Of a stretch of DNA of 64,000 nt, positions 27,302 to 34,778 are shown piece by piece; position 1 is the first letter of the stretch, and each line of letters opens with the position of its first letter. A program made the translations under genes and the position numbers. The DNA is from Mycobacterium sp. NS-7484 (GTDB lineage Bacteria; Actinomycetota; Actinomycetes; Mycobacteriales; Mycobacteriaceae): NCBI RefSeq assembly GCF_001953975.1, contig NZ_MBEJ01000130.1:1-64000 (forward strand), given 5' to 3'. The notes beneath the pieces are model-generated. The model was not told where the DNA came from, made no database searches, and was given only the letters and a program-made list of their open reading frames with translations.

Positions 27302-27971
27302 CGAGCACCTCGCGCAACGCCGAAATGGAGTCGACGTGGGCATGGGCGACCACCGCCGAGGGCCCGGTGAAATCGCCGGCCCCATAGCCCCAGCCGACCA
27401 CCACGGTGTCGATGCCGTGCTGGGCCGCGCCCTCGACGTCGTGCAGCCGGTCACCGACCATCAGCACCCCCTGCGGCAGCGGCTGCAGCTGCGCCAGCGC
27501 GTAGGCCACCACGTCGGCCTTGGCCGCGCGGACACCGTCGGGGCTGGCCCCGGCGATCACCTCGAAGTAGCCGTCGAGCCCGAAATGCTCCAGGATGCGC
27601 CGTGCGGTGGGCTCGGCCTTCGAGGTGGCCACCGCCAACCGCACCCCCGAGGCCTGCAGATCGGCCAGCAGTGTGTCGACCCCGTCGAACAGGCTGTTCA
27701 TTGCCCAGCCGCGGCTGGTGTAGTCGGACCGGTAGGCCGCGATGGCGGCGTCGGCGTCAAAGCTCGTCTCACCCGCGCTCAGCAGCCGCAACGTCTCGTG
27801 CATGGGCGGGCCGACGATGCGACCGGCCAGATCCCCTTCCGGGACGTCGGCGCCCACGTGGGACAGGGCGTGGCGGAAACTCGACACGATTCCGGCCGCA
27901 GAATCGGTCAGGGTGCCGTCGAGATCGAACAGCACCAGCTGCGGTCGAGTGAGCTCCAGCGTGTCAGTCAC
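27294..27971 (-). CDS. ptkA: HAD-superfamily protein, PtkA-like
   Basis: A 225-residue HAD protein. Motif I FDLDGTLTDS (Asp16, Asp18), motif II VATSKAEP, and motif III/IV GVLMVGDRLHDVEGA are intact, so a phosphoglycolate phosphatase-like hydrolase is possible. By position (next to ptpA) it matches Rv2232, PtkA, a HAD-fold tyrosine kinase acting on PtpA. The M. tuberculosis protein has about 65 more N-terminal residues forming a disordered region; here translation most likely begins at GTG 27971 with GGGAG upstream, so that region is missing. Kinase function is therefore inferred from context only. Confidence 0.82.
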   Translation of the reverse strand: MTDTLELTRPQLVLFDLDGTLTDSAAGIVSSFRHALSHVGADVPEGDLAGRIVGPPMHETLRLLSAGETSFDADAAIAAYRSDYTSRGWAMNSLFDGVDTLLADLQASGVRLAVATSKAEPTARRILEHFGLDGYFEVIAGASPDGVRAAKADVVAYALAQLQPLPQGVLMVGDRLHDVEGAAQHGIDTVVVGWGYGAGDFTGPSAVVAHAHVDSISALREVLGV

Positions 27972-28022
27972 GTGCCCATTCTCCCGCAGTCCTCCGGATG
28001 CCCAGCTGGGCGGCCCGACCAT

Positions 28023-28028
28023 TAGGGT
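28023..28028 (+). promoter_or_regulatory. -10 box of leaderless cobC promoter
   Basis: TAGGGT is followed by CGTGCT and the GTG start at 28035, six bases apart. There is no ribosome site. Confidence 0.5.
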
Positions 28029-28034
28029 CGTGCT

Positions 28035-29102
28035 GTGCTGTGCCCACCCTCCGGCGGGACCCGTGCCGCGGCCCGCTATCACGGCGACCAGGCCGCCGTG
28101 CCGGGCATGCTGGACTTCGCCGTCAACGTCCGCCCGGGCGGTCCACCGGCCTGGCTGACCGACCGGTTGGCCGCGCGGCTGCCTGATCTGGGCAGCTACC
28201 CGAGCCAGGCCGATCAGAGCCGGGCCGTTGAGGCGGTCGCCGCGCGCCACGGTCGCGATAGAGACGAGGTGGCCCTGCTGGCCGGCGGAGCCGAAGGCTT
28301 TGCCCTGCTGGCCGGGCTGCGGCCGGTTCATGCGCGATCCGCCTCCGCTACTCGCTGGAAATTGGCCGCCCTGATCGCGCCGTCGTTCACCGAACCGGAA
28401 GCGGTGCTGGAGACGGCCGGGGTGCCGATCCACCACGTCGTGCTGCCCGCGCCGTTCACCCTGACCGGCGGAGTCGTGCCGGACGAGGCCGACCTGGTGG
28501 TGATCGGCAACCCGACCAATCCGACCGGGGTGTTGCACCGTCGCGAGGAGATCCTGGCCCTGCGCCGTCCGGGCCGGCTGGTGGTCGTCGACGAGGCCTT
28601 CGCCGACGCCGTCGCGGGCGAGGCCGAGACGCTGACCGGCGAATCGCTACCCGACGTGCTGGTGCTGCGCAGTCTCACCAAGACCTGGGCGCTGGCCGGG
28701 CTGCGCGTCGGTTACGCCCTCGGCGCGCCGGACGTGCTGGCCCGGCTGACCGCGCCGCGCGCGCACTGGCCGCTGGGGACCCTGCAACTGGAGGCCATCG
28801 CCGCGGCGAGCAGCCCCGAGGCCGTGGCCGAGGCCGACGACCGGGCCCGCCGGCTCGCCGACCTGCGCGCCGCGATGACTGCCGGCCTCCGTGACCTCGG
28901 GCTGGACGTGGTATCCGGGGCCGCGCCGTTTGTCCTGTTCACCGTGCCCGACGCCGAGTTGATGCGAAAACATCTGGAAAGCAAGGGTATTGCGGTGCGC
29001 CGCTGCGATACGTTCGTGGGCCTGCCGGCTGGTTACCTGCGTGCCGCGGTGCGGCCGGAATGGCCGGTGCTGGTCGACGCCATGACGGAGGTGCTGCAAT
29101 GA
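28035..29102 (+). CDS. cobC: PLP aminotransferase-fold cobalamin protein (Rv2231c-like)
   Basis: A 355-residue fold-type I PLP enzyme related to L-threonine-O-3-phosphate decarboxylase (CobD of Salmonella) and histidinol-phosphate aminotransferase. It has VIGNPTNPTGV, VVDEAFADAV and the PLP lysine Lys216 in LRSLTKTWALAGLRVGYALG. It would make the aminopropanol phosphate used by the CobD/CbiB step. Between GLRP and AALIAPSF, at about residues 98-111, the protein has roughly eleven extra residues (VHARSASATRW) compared with the M. tuberculosis protein as I remember it. The stop overlaps the next ATG. Confidence 0.88.
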   Translation: MLCPPSGGTRAAARYHGDQAAVPGMLDFAVNVRPGGPPAWLTDRLAARLPDLGSYPSQADQSRAVEAVAARHGRDRDEVALLAGGAEGFALLAGLRPVHARSASATRWKLAALIAPSFTEPEAVLETAGVPIHHVVLPAPFTLTGGVVPDEADLVVIGNPTNPTGVLHRREEILALRRPGRLVVVDEAFADAVAGEAETLTGESLPDVLVLRSLTKTWALAGLRVGYALGAPDVLARLTAPRAHWPLGTLQLEAIAAASSPEAVAEADDRARRLADLRAAMTAGLRDLGLDVVSGAAPFVLFTVPDAELMRKHLESKGIAVRRCDTFVGLPAGYLRAAVRPEWPVLVDAMTEVLQ

Positions 29103-30220
29103 ATGGGGTCCGCCTGTCCGAGGTGATCGCGGCGTTGGACGCGGCCTACCCGCCACATCTGGCCCACGACTGGGACTCGGTGGGGTTGGTGTGCGGCGAT
29201 CCCGACGAACCGGTGGAATCGGTGACGATCGCCGTCGACGCCACCGAATCCGTGATCGACGAGGTGCCCGAACGGGGGCTGTTGCTGGCCCACCATCCGC
29301 TGCTGTTGCGCGGGGTGGACACCGTGGCTGCCGATACCGCCAAAGGTTCACTGATCCACCGGCTGATCCGCACCGGCCGCGCCCTGTTCACCGCGCACAC
29401 CAACGCCGATTCGGCCTCGCCGGGGGTGTCCGACGCCTTGGCCCAGGCCCTCGGCCTGAGCGTCGAGGCGGTGCTCTCGCCTGCGACGCCGGGCCCGGAT
29501 CTGGACAAGTGGGTGGTGTTCGTGCCGGGCTCCGATGCCGAGAAGGTGCGCGACGCCATGTTCGACGCCGGAGCCGGGCGCATCGGTGACTACTCGCACT
29601 GCAGTTGGAGTACGACGGGAACCGGGCAGTTCCTGCCGCACGACGGCGCCGACCCGACGATCGGTGTGGTGGGCACTGTCGAACAGGTGACCGAGGACCG
29701 GGTGGAGATGATCGCGCCGTCGGCGTTGCGTGCCGCGGTGCTGGCCGCGCTGCGACGCGCGCACCCCTATGAGGAGCCGGCCTTCGACATCGTCGCGCTG
29801 GCACCGATCCCCGGCGACGTGGGTATCGGCCGGATCGGGGTACTGGATCGTCCGGAACCGTTGTCCGTCTTCGCCTCCCGGGTGCGTGCCGCGTTGCCGG
29901 CCACCTCGTGGGGAGTACGGACCTCCGGCGATCCCGACGCGATGGTGTCGCGGGTTGCGGTCTGCGGGGGAGCGGGTGATTCACTGTTGGGCGCGGTGGC
30001 CCGCGCCGGCGTACAGGCGTATGTCACCTCGGATTTGCGTCACCACCCCGCCGACGAGCATCGTCGGGCCTCGTCGGTGGCCCTCGTCGACGTGGCGCAC
30101 TGGGCCAGTGAGTTCCCGTGGTGTGCCCAGGCGGCCGGGGTGCTGCGCGGACGGTTCGGTGACGCCGTGGACGTCCGGGTGAGCTCGGTGCGTACCGACC
30201 CGTGGAACGTCGAGTGTTGA
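29099..30220 (+). CDS. NIF3-like dinuclear metal-center protein (Rv2230c-like)
   Basis: A 373-residue member of the DUF34/NIF3 family, possibly a GTP cyclohydrolase I type 2-like or dinuclear-metal hydrolase. Metal ligands appear in LLAHHPLLLRG (residues 63-73), FTAHTNADSA (about 99-108) and VDVAHWASE near the C-terminus, with a further HH pair in SDLRHHPADEH. A mid-protein insertion (about 130-240), usual in this subfamily, contains the PII-like region with HPYEEPAFDIV. It starts inside the cobC stop codon (ATGA). Physiological substrate unknown. Confidence 0.87.
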   Translation: MNGVRLSEVIAALDAAYPPHLAHDWDSVGLVCGDPDEPVESVTIAVDATESVIDEVPERGLLLAHHPLLLRGVDTVAADTAKGSLIHRLIRTGRALFTAHTNADSASPGVSDALAQALGLSVEAVLSPATPGPDLDKWVVFVPGSDAEKVRDAMFDAGAGRIGDYSHCSWSTTGTGQFLPHDGADPTIGVVGTVEQVTEDRVEMIAPSALRAAVLAALRRAHPYEEPAFDIVALAPIPGDVGIGRIGVLDRPEPLSVFASRVRAALPATSWGVRTSGDPDAMVSRVAVCGGAGDSLLGAVARAGVQAYVTSDLRHHPADEHRRASSVALVDVAHWASEFPWCAQAAGVLRGRFGDAVDVRVSSVRTDPWNVEC

Positions 30221-30272
30221 ACGCAAAGACGCAGCAACGCAGGAAAACTAGTAGCTACATGAAAGTCAGGGC

Positions 30273-31001
30273 ATGAAAGCCGAAGTAAAACAACAACGTT
30301 CGCTTCTCGCGCTGACCGAGGTCGATGCCGAACTCGGGCGTCTCGACCATCGGGCCAAACATCTGGCCGAGCAGAAACAGGTGGATGAGGCACAGGCCGA
30401 GCACGCCGCGGCGAACGACGGCCTGGCCGTCCTGGGCATCGCGTTGGAGGATCTGGATGCCCAGGTGACCAAGCTGGAAAACGAGATCGACTCCGTGCGT
30501 CAGCGCGAAGATCGCGACCGGAAGCTGATCGACGGTGGCACGGTGGGCGCCAAGCAGGTCGCCGAGATTCAACACGAGCTGGAAACGTTGGAGCGCAGGC
30601 AATCCAGCCTGGAGGACTCTCTGCTGGAGATCATGGAACGCCGCGAAGAGCTGGCGGGCCGGCAGGCCGAGGCGTTGCAGCGCATCGACGAACTGCAGAC
30701 CGCGTTGTCGACGGCCCAGCAGGCCCGGGATGCCGCGCTGGTGGAGATCGACCAGTCCCGCCACCAGGCAGTGACGCGCCGCGACGGTCTGGTGAACCTC
30801 ATCGACGGCGAACTCGTCGAGCTCTACGAACGTCAGCGGGCCCGTGGCGGCCCGGGGGCCGGGTTGCTGCAGGGCCGGCGCTGCGGTGCCTGCCGCATCG
30901 AGATCGACCGCGGTGAGAGCGCCCGCATTGCCGCCGCCGCCGAGGACGACGTGCTGCGCTGCCCCGAATGCGGGGCAATCCTGTTGCGGATCAAGCCGTG
31001 A
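30273..31001 (+). CDS. Coiled-coil zinc-ribbon protein (Rv2229c-like)
   Basis: A 242-residue protein whose first 180 residues are a long antiparallel coiled coil (Glu/Gln/Leu/Arg heptads from KQQRSLLALTEVDAELGRLD to DGLVNLIDGELVELYERQ). The C-terminus is a C4 zinc ribbon: CGACRIEI at about 204-211 and CPECGAIL at about 231-238. This is the CT398/DUF164 architecture; proposed roles include secretion or nucleic-acid contacts, none firm. It is followed by the RNase H fusion with a GTGA overlap, hinting at a nucleic-acid context. A five-codon frame (30259-30276) overlaps its start. Confidence 0.88.
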   Translation: MKAEVKQQRSLLALTEVDAELGRLDHRAKHLAEQKQVDEAQAEHAAANDGLAVLGIALEDLDAQVTKLENEIDSVRQREDRDRKLIDGGTVGAKQVAEIQHELETLERRQSSLEDSLLEIMERREELAGRQAEALQRIDELQTALSTAQQARDAALVEIDQSRHQAVTRRDGLVNLIDGELVELYERQRARGGPGAGLLQGRRCGACRIEIDRGESARIAAAAEDDVLRCPECGAILLRIKP

Positions 31002-32095
31002 AGGTAGTGGTCGAAGCCGACGGCGGTTCCCGAGGCAACCCGGGGCCGGCGGGCTACGGCGCGGTGGTGTTCGACGCCGAGCATGCCGCGATACTGGCCG
31101 AGCGCAAGGAGTCGATCGGCCGGGCCACCAACAATGTCGCCGAATACCGGGGCCTGATCGCCGGATTGGAGGCGGCCGCCGAATTGGGCGCCGTCGAGGT
31201 GGCGGTCTCGATGGACTCCAAGCTGGTGGTCGAACAGATGTCGGGACGTTGGAAGGTCAAGCATCCCGATCTGGTTCCGTTGCAGCGCCGGGCTGTCGAG
31301 GTGGCCGAGGGTTTCGAGCGGATCAGCTACACGTGGATCCCGCGGGCCCGCAACAGCCATGCCGACCGGTTGGCCAATGAGGCCATGGACGCCGCGGCCG
31401 GCATCGTGACCGACCCGCCGGCGGCCGAACCTGTTGCCGCCGAGAAGCCGATGTTGTCCGCACCCGGATGGACCGGCGCCACCGGCGCACCCACGCGGTT
31501 TCTGCTGCTGCGTCACGGCCAGACCGAACTGTCGATCGCGCGGCGCTATTCGGGCCGCGGGAACCCGGTACTGACCGAGGAGGGACGCCGGCAGGCCGAC
31601 GCCGCAGCACGGTATCTGGGGGCCCGAGGCGGCGTCGCGGCGGTGCTGACCTCCCCACTGGAGCGCGCCTATGACACCGCGACGGCCGCGGCCAAGGCTC
31701 TCGGGGTCGACGTCCGAGTCGATGACGATCTGATCGAAACCGACTTCGGCGAGTGGGAGGGATTGACTTTTGCCGAAGCGGCGCAACGGGATCCGGAACT
31801 GCACCGGCGTTGGCTGCGGGATACCAGCGTCGAGCCGCCGGGTGGGGAGAGCTTCGACGCGGTGGCGCACCGGGTGCGCCGGGCTCGCGACCGCATCATC
31901 GACGAGTACGGTGCGGCAACGGTTTTGGTGGTCTCGCACGTGACACCGATCAAGACCATCCTGCGGCTGGCCCTGGATGCCGGCGAGGGAATCCTGTACC
32001 GGCTGCATCTGGACCTGGCGTCCCTGTCCATCGCCGAGTTCTACGCCGACGGCGGCTCGTCGGTGCGCCTGGTGAACCAGACCGCCTACCTGTAG
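30998..32095 (+). CDS. Bifunctional RNase H / alpha-ribazole phosphatase (Rv2228c-like)
   Basis: A 365-residue fusion. Residues 1-135 are an RNase HI domain with the acidic set: Asp8 in EADGGSRGNPG, Glu in NNVAEYRG, Asp in SMDSKLVVEQ and Asp in NSHADRLANE. Residues about 168-365 are a histidine phosphatase with LLLRHGQTELS and a distal catalytic His in VVSHVTPIKT. The M. tuberculosis counterpart has both RNase H activity and CobC-type alpha-ribazole phosphatase activity, so the second domain belongs with the cobalamin genes upstream. A Pro/Ala linker joins the domains. Start is GTG 30998. Confidence 0.93.
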   Translation: MKVVVEADGGSRGNPGPAGYGAVVFDAEHAAILAERKESIGRATNNVAEYRGLIAGLEAAAELGAVEVAVSMDSKLVVEQMSGRWKVKHPDLVPLQRRAVEVAEGFERISYTWIPRARNSHADRLANEAMDAAAGIVTDPPAAEPVAAEKPMLSAPGWTGATGAPTRFLLLRHGQTELSIARRYSGRGNPVLTEEGRRQADAAARYLGARGGVAAVLTSPLERAYDTATAAAKALGVDVRVDDDLIETDFGEWEGLTFAEAAQRDPELHRRWLRDTSVEPPGGESFDAVAHRVRRARDRIIDEYGAATVLVVSHVTPIKTILRLALDAGEGILYRLHLDLASLSIAEFYADGGSSVRLVNQTAYL

Positions 32096-32096
32096 A

Positions 32097-32678
32097 TCAG
32101 GCGTGCAGGTGTAGCTGCTCGCCGTGCGGCCCCAGGATGGTGATGGCCTCGACCGGTCCGTCGACCACTCCGAACCAGTGCGGTGTCCACGTCGAGAACT
32201 CCACGGCCTCACCGGGTTTGACGATGAAATCCTGTTCGCCGAGGATCAGCCGCAGCTGCCCGGACAGCACGTACATCCAGTCGCGGCCCTCGTGTACGGG
32301 AAACTCCGCGGGCGGTTTGCGGCGTCTGGCGCTGATCCTGATCTTGTAGGCGTGCAGCCCGGCCGCCGGACCGTGGCGGGTCAACGGCCAGTAGGTGATG
32401 TCGTGGTGGGTGTGTGAGGCACCGGACACCCGGGGATCTTCGGCTTGCGGCGGGCGCAGTAACTCGTCGGTGGTGACCGACAGGGCGGTGGCCAACCGGG
32501 GCAAGTGATCCAGCGCCAGCCGGCGCTTGCCCGATTCCAGCCGGCTCAGCGTCGAGACGTCGATCTGGGCGCGCCGCGCGACGTCCTCCAGGGTGAGGCC
32601 CCGTTCGGCGCGCAATTCGCGCAATCGGCGCCGGACCAGGGCGTCGATGTCGCCGGACTCGGCCGCATTTGCCTGCAT
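32097..32678 (-). CDS. XRE-family regulator with cupin sensor domain
   Basis: A 193-residue regulator. HTH_3 domain at residues 13-72: LRELRAERGLTLEDVARRAQIDVSTLSRLESGKRRLALDHL. A cupin domain follows (about 118-188): FPVHEGRDWMYVLSGQLRLILGEQDFIVKPGEAVEFSTWTPHWFGV, with His residues able to bind metal or a small ligand. It is divergent from the flavoprotein-methyltransferase gene, which it probably controls. Its own start codon lies inside a perfect palindrome (32667-32685), suggesting tight autorepression. The gene converges on the RNase H fusion with one base between the stops. Confidence 0.9.
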   Translation of the reverse strand: MQANAAESGDIDALVRRRLRELRAERGLTLEDVARRAQIDVSTLSRLESGKRRLALDHLPRLATALSVTTDELLRPPQAEDPRVSGASHTHHDITYWPLTRHGPAAGLHAYKIRISARRRKPPAEFPVHEGRDWMYVLSGQLRLILGEQDFIVKPGEAVEFSTWTPHWFGVVDGPVEAITILGPHGEQLHLHA

Positions 32679-32685
32679 GGCAAAT
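32667..32685. promoter_or_regulatory. 19-bp palindrome over the XRE-cupin start codon
   Basis: ATTTGCC (32667-32673), TGCAT spacer and GGCAAAT (32679-32685) are a perfect inverted repeat. The CAT of the spacer is the regulator's start codon on the minus strand. Binding here would block its own transcription and, from the same 47-base region, that of the divergent gene. Confidence 0.6.
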
Positions 32686-32725
32686 TAGCTTGGCACTTTG
32701 GCGCATGTTCGGCAAGCTCGATGGC

Positions 32726-34279
32726 ATGGAAAACGTTTGGGATTGCATCGTCGTCGGTGGGGGAGCGGCCGGTCTGAGCGCCGCGCTGGTACTGGGCCGG
32801 GCCCGGCGCCGGGTGTTGCTCGTCGACGCGGGAACGCAAAGCAACCTGACTGCCCACGGGATCGGCGGTCTGCTGGGCCACGACGGCCGTCCGCCCGCCG
32901 AACTCTATGCGGCCGGCCGCGCTGAGCTGGTGGCCTATCCGAGCGTCGAGGTGCGCACCGGTGAGGTGGTGCACGGGCATGCGGGTTTCGAACTCGAGCT
33001 CGGCGATGGCACCCGCGAGCGGGCCAGGACCGTACTGCTGGCCACCGGCATGGAGTACCGGCCGCCGCGGCTTGCCGGCCTCGAAAAGCTCTGGGGCACC
33101 TCGGTTTTCCATTGCCCGTTCTGCGATGGCTGGGAGAACCGCGACAAGCCGCTCGCGGTGATCGCCCAGGGTGATCGCGCGGTGCACATGGCGCTGATGC
33201 TGCGGGGCTGGACAGACGATGTCGTGGTCCTGACCGACGGCGACCGTGGCTTGGACGAAGGGCAGGCCAAGAAGCTGGACGCGGCCGGAATCGGCGTCGA
33301 CGAACGGGCGATCACCGAATTGATCGCTCAGGACGGTGAATTGGTGGCCGTGGAGTTCACCGACGGCACCCGGCTGGACCGACGCGGCGCGCTGGTGGCC
33401 GCCACCCTGCACCAACGTTCGCCGCTGGCCGCGCAGCTCGGCGCGGTCTCGGCGCCCGGACCGATCGTCGCCGACGGCCTGATCGTCGACGCGTTCGCCC
33501 GCACCTCGGTGCCGGGTCTGTTCGCCGCCGGCGACCTGTGCGCCCAGATGCCGCAGGTGGCCGCCGCGGTGGCCTCCGGCAGCCAGGCCGCCGCCGCCAT
33601 CGTCCAGCATCTGCTCGGTGAAGACGTCGGCCTTCCCGTGCCGCCGTGGCCGGCGCAGACCGCCGTCACCGCCCAATTCTGGGAACGGCACTACGGTCAG
33701 CGCGGTCAGATCTGGAGCGGCCGGGTCAATGCCCAACTGGCGAAGATCGCCGCAGACCTGCCGGCCGGCCGTGTGTTGGATCTGGGCTGCGGGGAGGGTG
33801 GCGACGCCGTCTGGCTGGCCGAACAGGGCTGGCAGGTGACCGCCGTCGACGTCTCGGAGACCGCCCTCACGCGCGCCGCTGCCGAAGCCCGGAAACGGGG
33901 CGTGGCGGACCGCGTCACGTTCGAACGGCACGATCTGGCCGAGAGCTTGCCGGACGGGCCCTTCGACCTGGTCTCCGCGCAGTTCCTGCAATCGCCGCTT
34001 TTCATGGATCGCGTCGACATGTTGCGTCGCGCAGCCGGTACGGTGGCCGGCGGTGGCCGTCTCGTTGTCGTCGACCACGGAGCCGCACCGCCCTGGGCGC
34101 CCGAACACGTCCGGACGTTCCCGTTCCCGAGTGCTCAGGACGTGGTCGACTCGCTGGACCTCGACGACGCTGAATGGGAACGGGTCCGGGTCGGCAGCGA
34201 GGAGCGGGAGGCGACCGGGCCTGATGGGCAACCGGGCACCCTGATCGACAACGTGATGGTGCTGCGCCGTCGGGGATAG
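32726..34279 (+). CDS. Flavin oxidoreductase fused to SAM methyltransferase
   Basis: A 517-residue two-domain protein. Residues 1-300 are a thioredoxin-reductase-like NAD(P)/FAD domain: FAD motif CIVVGGGAAGLSAALVLGRA (7-26), redox-type CPFC (Cys130, Cys133) in VFHCPFCDGWE, and a second dinucleotide region, ending with LFAAGDLCAQMPQVA. Residues about 330-517 are a class I methyltransferase, motif I VLDLGCGEGGDAVWLAE at about 350-366 and a VDVS acidic loop. An upstream in-frame ATG at 32705 would add seven residues. It is divergent from an XRE-cupin regulator. Fusion proteins of this type occur in actinobacteria; substrate and purpose are not known to me. Confidence 0.88.
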   Translation: MENVWDCIVVGGGAAGLSAALVLGRARRRVLLVDAGTQSNLTAHGIGGLLGHDGRPPAELYAAGRAELVAYPSVEVRTGEVVHGHAGFELELGDGTRERARTVLLATGMEYRPPRLAGLEKLWGTSVFHCPFCDGWENRDKPLAVIAQGDRAVHMALMLRGWTDDVVVLTDGDRGLDEGQAKKLDAAGIGVDERAITELIAQDGELVAVEFTDGTRLDRRGALVAATLHQRSPLAAQLGAVSAPGPIVADGLIVDAFARTSVPGLFAAGDLCAQMPQVAAAVASGSQAAAAIVQHLLGEDVGLPVPPWPAQTAVTAQFWERHYGQRGQIWSGRVNAQLAKIAADLPAGRVLDLGCGEGGDAVWLAEQGWQVTAVDVSETALTRAAAEARKRGVADRVTFERHDLAESLPDGPFDLVSAQFLQSPLFMDRVDMLRRAAGTVAGGGRLVVVDHGAAPPWAPEHVRTFPFPSAQDVVDSLDLDDAEWERVRVGSEEREATGPDGQPGTLIDNVMVLRRRG

Positions 34280-34288
34280 GCCCCGATC

Positions 34289-34357
34289 GCCCGCCGTTTT
34301 CGACCCCAGGGCGGTAACTTTCGACGAGGAACAACCATGATGTCGAAAACGGTGGGC
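34289..34357 (+). terminator. Long 16-bp-stem hairpin between fusion gene and rnpB
   Basis: Arms 34289-34304 and 34342-34357 are complementary over 16 bases, with one G-U wobble on the plus-strand RNA (G34293/U34353) and a 37-base loop. It starts ten bases after the stop of the fusion gene. The right arm reaches the -35 zone of rnpB. It may terminate readthrough into rnpB or serve as a protein site. Confidence 0.55.
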
Positions 34358-34366
34358 CCGTCGCGG

Positions 34367-34372
34367 TACGGT
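34367..34372 (+). promoter_or_regulatory. -10 box of the rnpB promoter
   Basis: TACGGT matches TANNNT and ends about six bases before the predicted 5' end of RNase P RNA at 34378-34379. Confidence 0.5.
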
Positions 34373-34377
34373 GATCA

Positions 34378-34774
<397 letters not shown>

Positions 34775-34778
34775 AGCC

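Noticed and set aside
27972..28538. Extending the ptkA-like gene to 28538, which would restore an N-terminal region
   Set aside because: The added residues are antisense to cobC and show no resemblance to the known disordered region; GTG 27971 has a ribosome site.
30259..30276. Five-codon upstream frame before the zinc-ribbon gene
   Set aside because: No ribosome site and no evidence of translation.
32705..32725. Earlier ATG for the flavoprotein-methyltransferase fusion
   Set aside because: Adds only seven residues ahead of the FAD motif and has no better ribosome site; left as an alternative.
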